Shown here in pieces: positions 43,863 through 58,286 of a stretch of 64,000 bases of DNA. The DNA comes from Agroathelia rolfsii (Eukaryota; Basidiomycota; Agaricomycetes; Amylocorticiales; Amylocorticiaceae). A program made the translations under genes and the position numbers. A model generated the notes under the pieces. That model saw only the letters and a list, made by a program, of their open reading frames with translations, was not told where the DNA came from and made no database searches. The DNA lies in assembly GCA_018343915.1 (NCBI GenBank), contig JABRWF010000005.1, positions 3,383,001 to 3,447,000 of the forward strand, in the 5' to 3' direction. Numbering within the stretch: position 1 is the stretch's first letter; each line of letters opens with the position of its first letter.

Positions 43863-44217
43863 AGGATGGGCTGAATGAGTGAGACGAACAATATCCAGTC
43901 TGTAATACACTGTATATCTGGGCAATGTGACGGCATTTATATCGAACAAGCCTAATTATCCGCAACCTGAATGCTCCAGACACATCACCAAAATTTCTCC
44001 TTTCTTGTTTCGGGGAACTATCTGGTGCACTGGAACTCCTACAACTCAGGCAGTGCCAGGCAAAGCATGAGAAGACGCAAACAAGCAGATGATGATGAAA
44101 CGTATACAAGAACGTCTTGTACATGTGCGCTAAGCTCTCCAGCCCTACGTCTCTCCCTCACGTGACCCTCTTCATGTGACCCTGAGGTCGCGTCCTCTGG
44201 ACCTACCGGTCCACTGG
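43863..44217. other. gap between convergent genes
   Basis: Shared 3' region of the Cys-rich gene (+) and the carboxylesterase (-). Nothing coding. Confidence 0.5.
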
Positions 44218-46726
<2,509 letters not shown>

Positions 46727-46765
46727 GACTCCGTAGAGGGTATCGAGAACAAGAAAGTTGATGGG

Positions 46766-46772
46766 ATTTATA
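46766..46772 (-). promoter_or_regulatory. TATA box of the carboxylesterase
   Basis: TATAAAT on the minus strand about 40 bp before the ATG. Confidence 0.5.
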
Positions 46773-47364
46773 CTCGCACTTGTTACTCGTGCACCGTCCT
46801 GGGCAACTCTTCTTGGCAGGTGACCGCGTACTGGGCGACGGACACGCTTAACGGCCCGCCATGGTGAGATACGATTTTAATTTGGTAAATAATATGAGTG
46901 ATCGCTTCAACCTTGCTGCGCCCAGTCCAGCCTGACTGAGGCCGTCTTAGTTGCACAATCGATATCCGAGTTACTGTAAAACACTTGCTGGAACTTCTGC
47001 TGCTACTTGCCTATACTCCGAGTCCGAAAAGCCATACCACCGAAAACATACTTTATCTGTGCCGATATCATTGATAAATACTGCGAATTCAAACAAGGTC
47101 TATTGGAAGATCGCCTATATTGAGTACTAATGACCAACAATTGCTGCCATTTGAAGTTGTACACAAGAACGGCGACACATGATATATATCCATGTGAGTT
47201 GGATAATATTCACGTACGATACTAATCGCCGATGTGGGCATATTCAAAGCATTCGAGTTTGCAGTAATCAGGGGATGCATTGGTTATAATACATTGATGG
47301 TAGAATTACATGATGTTATGCGACAAGACCATCCATACTTGGAGCAAAAAAGTAATGTTCATAT
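46773..47364. other. intergenic, nothing recognised
   Basis: Between the esterase promoter and the 3' end of the small Cys-rich gene. Confidence 0.45.
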
Positions 47365-47827
47365 TTACTTCCTGCCTGCCTTCTTCGCTGCGGTACGTGC
47401 GCGATTTATCTGCTTCTTCCAGCCAAAGCATTGAGAGCAAGCTGCGAATGGACAATGAGAATCGCTCCTTGATTCATGGCATTGATAAAACCCACTGGTT
47501 TGAGCGTGCTTCTTGCATTGATATTCGCCATCCTTGTTGGTCGTGGTAGGCGGAGCCTCAATGGGCTCACGATCGACCGGGTCGAAACCGAAGAAGGCAT
47601 CGTTATCCTAGGAATTAGCAAGTTGTATTCAGCAAGGGACTCTTGAACAAGGGTGGAACTTTTTACCTCACGGCCATCATAGTTACACTCGTCGCACTAG
47701 TCACAAATCATTAGAGATTATGATGCCACCCCCAAAGATAAGTAAATATGCTGGTACTTACTACTTCCTTGAAGTGTTGTTGGCAGAACAGGGCGTCGTT
47801 GAGCTCAATAGTAGCGACTTCAGCCAT
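47365..47827 (-). CDS. small cysteine-rich (probably zinc-binding) protein
   Basis: Three exons on the minus strand (47762-47827, 47667-47696, 47365-47607) give 112 aa; the middle exon is 30 nt. The spliced product begins MAEVATIELND and has a CQQH, then a CDEC pair across the first intron, DNDAFFGFDPVDREPIEAPP, then a CKKH, a Cys/His pair (YQCHES), and CPFAACSQCFGWKKQ, followed by a basic Lys/Arg/Ala tail. The Cys and His spacing suggests one or two zinc sites. No signal peptide. I do not know a named family. The case for a real gene rests on clean splice sites, frame closure and the patterned cysteines. Confidence 0.65.
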
Positions 47828-48670
47828 GGCCTCGATCAAGTGTGACTAGGAGGTGGAGGAACAAGAATTAAAGGGAAAGACGAGGGCGGGGAAATGTTGA
47901 TGTGGGTATGGTTGTCTGAAGAGGGAACTGAGGCTATCACACGACAGCAGCAGAGGTTTAAATATGCACTCCAGATCGGCTAGTTCAATATAATGGGAAC
48001 AAGTCAGGCGACTCAAGCTCTGTATTCCTGGGCACCGCCTGATGATGCCAGCGGCCCCCTTTGGTAGCTTATGTCATTAGCAAGATTCCTTTTGTAGTCA
48101 AGCGTACTCTCTATAGAAAGCTCGCCCGCTGATGAATGGCGTCAAGGAAGTCTTGTCATTTGGATCCGCTGTTCAGCTGACGATATCCAAGTTCGGAAAC
48201 AGACAGGATCCTGGTCTAAAACAGAGCAAGTGCCGCCAGGAGAGAGTCGTAAAGTCGCCAAAAAGTGGGATAAAAAGTAGGACTTTGCTCTCTATAAGAC
48301 CCTGAGGTGACCCGAAAAGATACATTAGAACGAGTCAACAGTATTCAAAGGACTCCAGGTTCGTCTGTTTGTCTGTGTTCCTGCTTGTGTCAAGTACGTA
48401 ATAAAGATGCCTGGGCGGAGTTGTAATCCAAGTCGCAATCACGTGCTCATCGGGTGTTGTCCTTCTTCGACTTCAACAGCGACTCAGACTCGGACATTAC
48501 AGCGTCAACTTCAGAATCTCACGCTCGATTTCGAATCGTTCTGGATTTCACCTGTATTAATCACAACGGAATTGTAATCATACCCTCTGATAGACAAAAC
48601 ATACTCTCTTCGGGACTGTAACACTTATTTACGTCATATACTCACGAGCCTGAATCCTCTCTGTTGGATC
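47828..48670. promoter_or_regulatory. divergent promoter region of the small Cys-rich gene and the F-box-like gene
   Basis: 843 bp without a credible frame, between divergently transcribed genes. No specific element can be assigned. Confidence 0.4.
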
Positions 48671-50771
48671 ATGTCTTCAGTATCTCCCAAGGCTACAAGT
48701 TCAACCCCAGTATCACTGCACTTACCTGCGGAGCTTTGGAATCGCATATTCGATATTGCAACTGATGAAGACATAATATTCTCTTATGATCTTCCGACCG
48801 CCTTCCAAGCGTCCTCATGGCATTGGGACATGATTATGAATAAATGGCAGCTGCGCTCGCCGGAGACCGAAATCAAGCGTATTCAGCGCAGAAGCTACGC
48901 CACAAAGAAGGTAAGGCTATTTGTTACCGCATCTCCTTTGTCCTGTTACCAGGATACGGTCCAATCGGGCCTCTGTCACGGTCGCCAGTTGTGTAGGCGT
49001 GGTATCGTCATCGAGGTGTCTTATTCCGAAGACCAATGCAATCCCAAAAAGCTCCCCGAAATTATGAATCCTATTGGAATATGTAACTTTCTTGCTAGGA
49101 ACTAATAATTTTCAACAGGCCATCATGCAGACATGCAGAGCCTTCCGCCAATATGGCGCCGAATTCTGGCTTCGATGTCTATACTTCGATCATCCTCATA
49201 AACTGAGGAAGCTGGCTAAACTTTTATTCTCTGAACCTGAACTTGGCTGGTGGGTTCGACGGATACACATCGGGAGCGACATTCTCGGTATTTTTAGTTC
49301 TGCGTCCCTCCTGACCGAAGAGCAAACCCTGCTTCTCCGCGATATCGTGGACGTATGTCCCAATCTCGAAATCTTCCTTGTAGAACGCCTTTTCCCATCA
49401 TCTGCCGCTTTTGGTCTCGTTGCAGATGCCCTACGAAGACGAGCACGCAAGACACTCAAAGTTGTTCGATGGCGTGTTCGTACAGATGCTGCCCCCAAGG
49501 TGATATTAGCCCTAGATACCCTTGCCAATGTCGTCTCTGCACATCTTGAATTTGCTCCACCATCCTCATCCCAACCCGTCGAGGAAGTGAAGTTTGGTGC
49601 ATCCTCGGCCCTAACATTGCGGTTACCTCGCCTTCAGCAACTTCTTGTACACGGATGCCCAGACGAATTCCTCGAGCAAGCCGCTGGCTGGGACTTACCC
49701 AGCTTACGAAGCTTGTCCGTCCACTTCGAAGGGGTCAGGGACGACAATGAGCCCGAACCTGATCTCCTCCCGTTTTTACACGAACATGGCATACATCTCA
49801 CTCTTCTCGACATCAACGGACCGTCTGCGCTCCCCGTAGCAAGAATCTTGGACATGTGTCCCAACCTTGAACATTTCGCGTTCAACGGCGACTGGCGATT
49901 GCAAGATGCTTTGCAGGTGATCACGCGCCCTCATCTCAAGATATCCCATGTCGGTCTCCACGGCCTCGAGTACGCGTTCGGTACAAGCAATAATGACATC
50001 GCCACCCCCGCTACCCAGATATACCGTATCGGAGCCCACATGAGGATGCGAAATAACGATGTTAACTTTCGCATGATCACGCGCTCTAACTTCCCGTATC
50101 TAAAAAACATAGTCGTCCTCAGCCGTCTGGTTCTTGCCCGGCTAGAAGAGAACGATGGTCCCGGTCCCACTGGGGAGGAAACCAACATGATGAATAGAGC
50201 CATGGAAGGCTACAATGGGGGCCTGATCCGCTGGGAGATGTGGTACGACACATGTTCTCGATGGAAGATCAGACTTGAAGATTGTACGGGGACCCTGTTG
50301 GGTACATTGCCGCGCGACCCTGACGAGCCAGAAGAGGAGGAGGAGGAGACCGAGGAGGAGAGCGGCGACGAGGAACGGGACGGCCAGGGCGAGTTTCGCA
50401 ATCGAGAAAAGCTGCTGGAGGATCGACGAAAAGAACTGCAAGGTCTCATTCAGCAAGTAAGGACTCAGACGGCGGAGATCGAGGAGGACTATGCTCGTGA
50501 GGAGGCCGAATATGAAGAATATTTGGCTGAAAATGATGTGTATGAGGAAGAGGATTCGGTCGAGTATGGAGATGAGGAGGGCAGTGACTTTGAGAGCGAG
50601 GAAGAGATTGTAGAGGAAGAGCTGCCGCTAGAGCCAGAGCCAGAGCCAGAGCCAGAGCCAGCACCTGGATCCATTTCCATGGAGCAGGCACGCATCCTTG
50701 AGCTCAAGAACCTCATACGTGACTGCCAGCGGGTAGTGGGCGGTAGACCTATGCCACCTAAAAAATACTAG
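48671..50771 (+). CDS. F-box-like / leucine-rich protein with acidic coiled tail
   Basis: Two exons (48671-48910, 49119-50771) give 630 aa, with a 208-bp intron that is long for this window. The N-terminus holds an F-box-like motif (SLHLPAELWNRIFDIATDED), and the second exon continues as a helical region (MQTCRAFRQYGAEFWLRCLY). The middle is a degenerate LRR-like stretch (LPRLQQLLVHGCP, LPSLRSLSVHFEGV, CPNLEHFAFNG), as in many basidiomycete F-box proteins. The last about 170 residues are strongly acidic with heptad-like Glu/Arg runs and a pure Glu-Pro repeat. It probably acts as a substrate adaptor of an SCF ubiquitin ligase (inferred). The 208-bp intron could hide a small exon. Confidence 0.72.
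50631..50660 (+). repeat. (GAGCCA)5 microsatellite inside coding sequence
   Basis: Five hexanucleotide units encode Glu-Pro repeats in the acidic tail of the F-box-like protein. In-frame length changes would alter the tail only. Confidence 0.85.
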
Positions 50772-51023
50772 GGAATCAATGTTGTATCATCTCGAGCGTA
50801 GTATTTTTAATCTGTATTGATTTTGTATATCATACATTCGGACACTCCCTAAGTCTGTAGCTTTAATGCTCTCCTGCTTTACCCTCAGGCCTTCTCGTTT
50901 TGAATATCCCTCTGTCACAAACTTCCTGAAGGATCTGATGCACATGGGTCCTGGCACTGACCGTATCTTCCACTCTCCTTCGCCCTGTATCCGTTTACTC
51001 AGCCTTTTACGTTACAAGTTTGA

Positions 51024-52654
51024 TCAAGCTAAGTAACACATACCGATTAGAGCCCAATTCCTTGTGCTAGGAATTCTAAGGCTCTCCGTTTCAATTTTCC
51101 ACCCGCAATGCGCGCTTAGCGAGGCCAACCAGATGCGATAGCTTGAATAGGCACTCTCATTACTACCGTGTCCACCTAAGTGAAGACTTTCAACAAACTC
51201 GGACATTTCAGCCTTTTTATCACCTTCAGATGGATTTGACATAGTAGGGGGAATGGGATATGGTGTGTGCCGCGAACGTTCAAACTTTGCATCAAATGTC
51301 CAGGGACAACATGGAATCGAAAGGTAGCCAGAAGCATCGTGTAATGTCGAAAGCACGGGCACCCATGGGGTTAATTCATCCGCGTGATTACCAATCACAA
51401 ACACGCCTGGTAGGAAGAATTCCGAGGAACGTGCGTCTCCGTTTTCGCCTGGCCCGCCTGCATCGAAAGAGGTGGGATCAAGAGCGTGAACTTTGAGATT
51501 ATCTTGTGTCGATTGCGAATAAGCAGCCCATGAGTTGCGAGCTCGGAGGTCAATCCCAGTACCCGTATAGCCTTCTGAACTTAATATATGGGTCAAAAGA
51601 CCATTCCCACACCTATATTTGCCTTTTGTCAAAGCTTGCAGATGAGCGTATAAAGCAATTGGCTTACCCTAGATCAAGAAATCCGCCCGGAGGTCGTGGC
51701 CATGAAAGCCATGGTCGATTCGGATCTTTCGTATGATCGGTGGATGGACTACATTTAGAGTACATATCCTTCCAGAGGAGCATAAGAAATGTTGCGATAC
51801 CAATATCCTTGGAGCGCAATTAACTCAGAAAACCAACGAGGTAAAATGGAGCAGTGTATACCTCAAAGACGTGCTTAAGTGGGTCTGTTTCTTCTTGCCA
51901 CTGTCCAACGATGTGTTTATGCCTTTCACGCATGATTAAATATAAATCTTGATAAGCGTCGCGCGGGATAATTGTATCATGATGCATGCGCTTCTTGTAG
52001 TTTGTCATTGCTCCCCATCCATATCTATGTATCGTCTCCAGCAGAGCAAGACAGGTCCGATACAAGCGAGAGTTGATATCCAATGAAGTATCTAGCATGG
52101 GGACAACGTCAATTTGAATTATAGATTTTTCCGCATTGGTGATATAACGGAAGGCCAGATGTGAGACGGTAGGATGATAGTATGGCAGTGGGGAGTTTGA
52201 AGTCGTTATCGGAGTCAGGATGAGCAACGATATAAACTGAGATCCCTCATTATTATAAAAGGTGCAGTGTTGTTCAAGGCTCGGATCACGCCCTGGTCTG
52301 CGAGCCAAAAGTTTTCTATGCAAATTGCGCGAAGCCTTGTAATATTCGAAAGTAGGCACCTCATCTGGAAATTCCGTCTCCGTCTCTCCGAGAACCTCTG
52401 AGCGTAGAATCAGGGTGGAGTTGTATTCAGGATGATGCACGAGTTGTAGTAAGGCGGTCTCAAACTATGTTTGATGACTTCAATCAAAGTGAGTTGACGA
52501 GGCGATGAAATGGCGATACCAGCTCGGGTGAAAAATCGACATAACAATGTACAATTGGAGTCCAAGTCAAGTTCTCGTTGGACAAAGAAGCTACAAGTTT
52601 TATCGGTGCTCCCCCAGGGATTGGATCATATTTTGGCCGAGTATCATTTTTCAT
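51024..52654 (-). CDS. TRM44: tRNA (uracil-2'-O)-methyltransferase
   Basis: SAM-dependent enzyme methylating the ribose of U44 in tRNA-Ser. Exon 1 is 52520-52654, and exon 2 starts at 52464 after a 55-bp intron (FSPEL joined to FETALLQLVHHPEYN). Its end at HVFE joins DIGIATFLMLLWKDMY, and a last intron splits the SAM motif, FLDLG joined to CGNGLLTHIL. After it come GIDLRARNSW, then FVIGNHADELTPWVPVLST and LSIPCCPWTFDAKF, which are TRM44 signatures. The N-terminal region (ISLLILTPIT, IDVVPMLDTS) matches the family's N-terminal extension. The start ATG (MKNDTRPKYDP) is the first in frame. Confidence 0.88.
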
Positions 52655-53106
52655 TATGCTGGAAAGTTTAGTGGCAATTTCAAAGCAGTGTTTTCTCAGC
52701 GCCACAACAGCCACCAGCGTAGTTCGAATAATTCGAGTTCCGACAACATATAAAATTTCAACTCGCACCTTTTGTGAACTTCAACTCATTTCCTGTGCTT
52801 GCATTATTGTCCCCCTGCGATTTACTGATTATCTTCTCGCAGGAGTCTACAGCGGGCTCTAGATAGACATTTGTTACCTCAGCTGGAGCGCTCGCCCGCC
52901 AGATGGCAATTGCTAGATTTGGCGTAGTGTTCCTTACCAGAGGCAATACATTTTTGTAGGATACTTTCATAAGTATTCATAATAAATGCGTTTTCAATGC
53001 TAAGGATGCCAGTGATGGATTTTTATATCGTTTACTAGCTATATGGACAAACTCCAGGAAAACTAGCTTGAATGTACTAGATACAGGCATAAATATGACA
53101 CTCTTG
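52655..53106. other. intergenic, nothing recognised
   Basis: Promoter side of TRM44 and 3' side of A-T-R reductase 2. Confidence 0.45.
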
Positions 53107-56100
53107 CTAATCAAACAACCCCTTTGAATTCCAATATTTAACCCAAGCTTTTGCATCCTCATTGCCGATCGGCGGAAGCGTAAGAATAGTCTGACTTATG
53201 CTCTGCATCTTTTCTGTCAGGAGAACAGGACCCGTGGTTTCAACATTCTCTCTATCGTCACTCAAGAAATTGCGCAAGAAATCGAGAATCTTGATGACAG
53301 GCTTTGGAAGTAGATAAGATATTTGCTCAGACACAGCGTCAAGTCTAACACACCATGTTACGCAGGGTCTCTTCGTTTGTGATATTTGCTGCTTTCTCAA
53401 GCTGGGCAAACCATGATGAGAAAGGGATCAGTGGAAGTTCGGTTCCATTTGCTGCTTTGGTGTTATCCTTAATTGCCTGGCGTACTGCCGACATGATAGC
53501 TGTCCACTTGAGCGGGCGTGGGTGTACGATATTCAGTGCTAACGGAGGCTGATCGGATCTGAAAAGTACATCTGTAATGGCAGCAGATACAGCCGTGACG
53601 GGAAGCCATGCTGCTGTACCACTCAAGTCTGGGAATGCGCCCATAGACATCGACGACTTTACAAGCAGCGCGACCCAGTCGCTGGTGGACCAAGATCCAT
53701 TAGGAACAGGTCCAGCAATCTGTCCGATTCTGAAAGAAGTTGCTTGTAGACCGCTTTTTTCGATCATCTGAGCGAAGAATGTCAAGAATCATGTCTAGTA
53801 ATGGCAACAAGAGATAAAAGGCACATACTCGTTCGCATATGTACTTGGCCTCGCCGTATCCGCCTCCTACAGCGTATTTGGCCTCATGCTGTATTTCCTC
53901 AGGGTATGGGCCTTTATTTCTGGGCCATGACTGTGTAATGCCTATCGATGACGTGAACATGAATCGGATGGAATCGACGTTGGGTGACGAGAAAGCAAGT
54001 TCAACAAGATGCCTTGTCCCAAGTAAATGCGGCTCAAACGACGACAATGCAAGGTTGAAATCAAGCCTCCAGGCGTTGTGAATGATAGCCGTCACTGCTG
54101 AGCGAATCTAGGAAGTTCTTTAGATATTGTTCGGGAAAAATTCTCCAGCAAGCGTACCTCTTCATAAAGCGAAGGTTGTAGTCCAAGTCTGTCTGCTGCG
54201 GCGTCGCCCTCAACAAAAACGACTTTATCGCTGTGCAATAGATCCACCGGAAGATCACGGTCAAGAAAAGCATCAACCTGCCTTTCCTTCACACTCTTCT
54301 TCCCAGGTCGATTGTACGCGTATACCTTCTTCACTTTATTGTTGCACAATAGTGAAGCCAGCAAGAATGATCCGAGGCCCCCAGTGGTACCAGTTAGAAG
54401 TACCACGGCGGGTATCATAAGCGGCCCATTCCTTCTCTGGCTGGGGAAGCCTGTAGAAAGTTGCGCAATAGTTTCTTCGATAATTTTCACTCGCCCGGAG
54501 ATGATCGACTCGCTTGATACATTTGCATCGCCCGAGGTGATATTGGAGATGTAGCGAGCAAGGTCGCTCATCGCTGCGTGAGAGAACACGACATTGAGTG
54601 GTAGCGCTTTGGCCAACGATTTGGACGACGCGGACCCATCAAAATGATGCAATGCAGAGATGATTTGACTACGCAAAAACGTTGCACTAAGACTGTCGAA
54701 TCCTTGTTCAAAGACGCTACGGCTGACATCAAACCTCGCTTTCGCAGCCGAAGAAGATATCAATTTCTTAGCATGATCCAGCAACCACGACTCTACATCT
54801 TGCTTGGACCAGCTCTTTGGCGGCTCTATAACGGGAACGTCTTTTTCTGTGGCACCATACCTAATCATGACAATTGATCAGATTCTATAGTTAATGAGAA
54901 AGCAGCGAGATACTTGCAAGGCATCAATCTCTTCGCTGTACAAGGCAATTGTCGCTTTCTTTTTCAAAGTGCCTTTGTCCGCCCGCAAGACAGGCTTATC
55001 CTGTCGCGCAACCAAAATCATGTGTTTAAAGATACGACTGAAATCTGGGGAATTTGCAGTGGCAGCTTGAACTGTCGGCCATATATCATTGATGAAGGCG
55101 CTGACATCTTGTACATGTTCAGTAGGCTCAACAAGAACCCCAACCTGGTCACGGCCACGTCCGAAAAGTACAGCGCTCCGGATACGATTATCTCGAACAA
55201 TTGCTTCTTCAATAGGGGCCGGTACAGTCTTTTCGCCCGAGGAGAGGATGAGCACATCATCTCGACGACCAACACTGTTTAAAACGATTAAAAATTGTCG
55301 AAGATATAATGTAACGAAGCAAATCAAACATTTTCCAGAAGTTTTCTTCAGTTGGATGGCGCTGTACTAAGTCCGAGGTTGCATATCCACTTCTTGGTTC
55401 TTTTTTTCCATGAATTTCGACCTCGGTGATGAAATTTTTAACAGCAACGTCGTGGGTCTCGCACGGCTATTGAATTGTGATTAATCTCGATACCCTTGGA
55501 CTAAGCTGATTCATCAGAATGGCCACTACTCACCAAAAGTCTTATCTCGAATATTCTGTTTCTCTCCTCCGATACATCACTGTCTTCATAAGGAAAAAGC
55601 AATGCATGGATACGTTCGGTGAAACGAAAATAATTCCAATCCTTGTATTCCTGGACCTCGGGAGCCAAGAGACCAGTCGCAAACCCAAACTATAAAATAG
55701 TTTAATATATTCCTCATAAGTCACGATAAAACATAGATATGTACCTCTGTGCCAGCATAAATACTTCTGACTTTGATTCCCCGACTGACAAGGAACTCGC
55801 CCTTGTCAAAAGCCAAGGGCCCGCCACTAAATACAACCACTCGCAACCCCTTCAAGACAGATAGTTTCTTGTCGTCCGCTTCCATCGCCCAGTCTTCTAA
55901 AAAGGTTGGTACGATCACGAGGGCTTCGGCACGTGTTTTCATAATGTTTTCAATGATACAGTCTGATGTTGGTAAAACTGGAATTGCCCAGGATGGGGAA
56001 GTATAGATATTATTGCCCTTGAGGTAGGCACTTGTTGGTGGGAGAATGTGAACTCCTAGCGATAGAGCTAAGCTTCCTATGAGCTCCGTATAGCTCCCTT

Positions 56101-57009
56101 TCAATGAAAAAATCAGAAGGATAAATTATATGGTAGGAAAGAGCATGTACTGACCAAATCCATGAAAAGGGGGTAACCCATAGACACCCAATCTGTGAAT
56201 AGGTGGGTCTACGGTTAGTCGATCCGAAAAGTATTCTATAGAATGAACAAAATTAAATTTTTGAGCAATGGGTAGCAATACATCGATGAAAAATAGCCTA
56301 CTCGAATTCAAAATCATCCGCGTTGCACGAAATGTCCAAGGAATCGACTTGGGGAAGCCGGTGCTCCCACTACTATGGATATACAAACAAACATCGTCGG
56401 TAGATCGTTCCTTGTGCGGATATGCTTTCCAAGAACTCTCGTTGGAAAGGCCTGACATGTGTGGATATACCACATCAGGCGATGGAATATATTCAATATT
56501 AAGTATGACATCTTTTGGACATTCTGCTTGCACAGAGCTCATGAGATCATCCATATTTCTATTATGGCCTTTAGGTGTGGTCAAGATGCGATTACATCCA
56601 ACAGTTTGTAGCATGTGGATGATGGCCGCCGCAGAGTTACGATGGGATATAGAAAATACCTACGAGTGAAGTCAATAAAGTGTTACTATAAGAGAACAAT
56701 TTGTCCTACTGTCAGCCCAGCCCGGATGATACTCGTGGTAAGTACGTAGTAAGCAAGGCTATCGATATTGGCTACAATAGCTATAATCTCGTTGTCCCGA
56801 CCAGCAAATGGGTCAGGTCGTACAAGATAAGCGACGCGGTGAACGGCCTTTGGGAACTCGGAATAGGATATTTCTATCAAATCCTCCTTTCCAGGGAAAG
56901 TAAATGTATACATAGGCGTATCGCCATTATGTAGCATGCGATAGTCAACAAGTTCATGAAGCAGGAGATTGCCCTGGGGAAGGATAAAAAGAGGTGCTGA
57001 AGAGCCCAT
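53107..57009 (-). CDS. adenylate-forming reductase (A-T-R, NRPS-like) 2
   Basis: Paralogue of 31701-35633 in opposite orientation, about 1090 aa, with many matching intron positions. A-domain motifs are IHSSGSTGFPKSIPWTF, GVYGLPPFHGFG, FSGGPLAFDKGEF, AGTE, and GRRDDVLILSSGEKTVPAP. The T domain carries FEQGFDSLSATFLRSQ with the phosphopantetheine Ser. The R domain has AVVLLTGTTGGLGSFLLAS, IIHNAWRLDFNLALSSFE, and the YxxxK pair in GGGYGEAKYICE. I traced every exon and all remain open, so it appears functional. The acid-binding region differs from copy 1 (for example SISHRNSAAAIIHML against PISPRNSAPGVASLL), so the substrate may differ. ATG 57009 is the first in frame. Confidence 0.87.
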
Positions 57010-58286
57010 GGTCAAGTGGGATACGATTAGGACTGGGATCCACAGACATATGCCTTAAATGTAATGCAGCGAAGAAATTGCACCTTATAATGCTTATCTA
57101 CGGCGTACCTTCCCGAGAATGATAGCTTTGTTAGTAATACTAGGGTCTCCACATCAAGGGGAATATTTCGTGGGGTATCCAAGTGTATGGCACATGACGT
57201 ATACTAGTATGACGGCTAAAAAGCACCGTGATCATATCTTCAGGCTATTTTAGAGGGTAGAGAAATAAAAGCTCGGCAGGGACTCTTAATTCGAAGTTAA
57301 GCCCCGTCTAGTGTGTAATTGTTGTAATGTAGTAGTGCTGCCAATGGGGCCTCAGTAACATACTCGCAAGTATTCTGCTGGCTGAGCAGAGTATATTGTG
57401 CCATTACAGTGCATGGTAGGTGCGACGATGGCATGCCCAGCGAAATAATGAGAGTTTGTTCATCAACGTTTATCTATCTTCTAAATGATGCTTGACGCAA
57501 TGAATGATGTGCCAGAAATAACATGCAGGCTAACCGTTGGCTGTCTGGTGTTGAAGTCAACTTTGGTGCTCCGCTCAGCAAAGGGTCGATAAGAGTGACT
57601 TCAACGCTCAACCCAAGCGCTGAAAACCGCGATTAACCCCATTCCTTTGATTCATTCACTCTTATATGTAGGTAAGATTGGTCACCGGATTCCCAGTGAT
57701 CACTAGGGCGCCTTAGGGGCTGGAGTCACCATTCCGGACTTGGAGGCCAGAGCAGATGACCTTCACAGGATTGTAATCGAGTGAGATCAATCCTGGGCAC
57801 TGCTTCACACAAAGTCAGCACCGCAGTTTGTCCCCTTGCTAGCTGTTTACCTTTCAGCTGTGAAGCTGAGAAGATTAACCTCATGATAGCATGTGTGAGG
57901 TACTATTAGCAGTAGTGGTAGATGTACAATAGACATGCTAAGTTTAATGATGGGATATCGTAATAAGGGTTGCTGCTCTTGAAACAAAGCCTGCATGGAG
58001 CTCCATGGCCCAATGATGGCCTCCCTTGAACGTCACAGTGCACATGTTCAAACGTGTTTCTGAATGGGAATCATTATGGGATGCGGGGAAGTCAGGCGCC
58101 GGAAGCAAGAAGCAGACGAGCTAGACCGCCCTAATCAGGATGCCGCCCAGTTATATGACTCGTCACGGTCGTCTTGCTCTCAGACCACGACCAACACCGC
58201 TCTACACCATCTGATTCAATCCATCACTCTATACTTAAGAGCCCTGCATTAACTTACAAGGCTTCTGGAATATCCTATAATATTTA
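57010..58286. other. 1.28-kb gene-free region
   Basis: Promoter regions of two divergent genes (A-T-R reductase 2 and the BCAS3-like gene). No coding frame, tRNA or repeat recognised. Confidence 0.5.
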
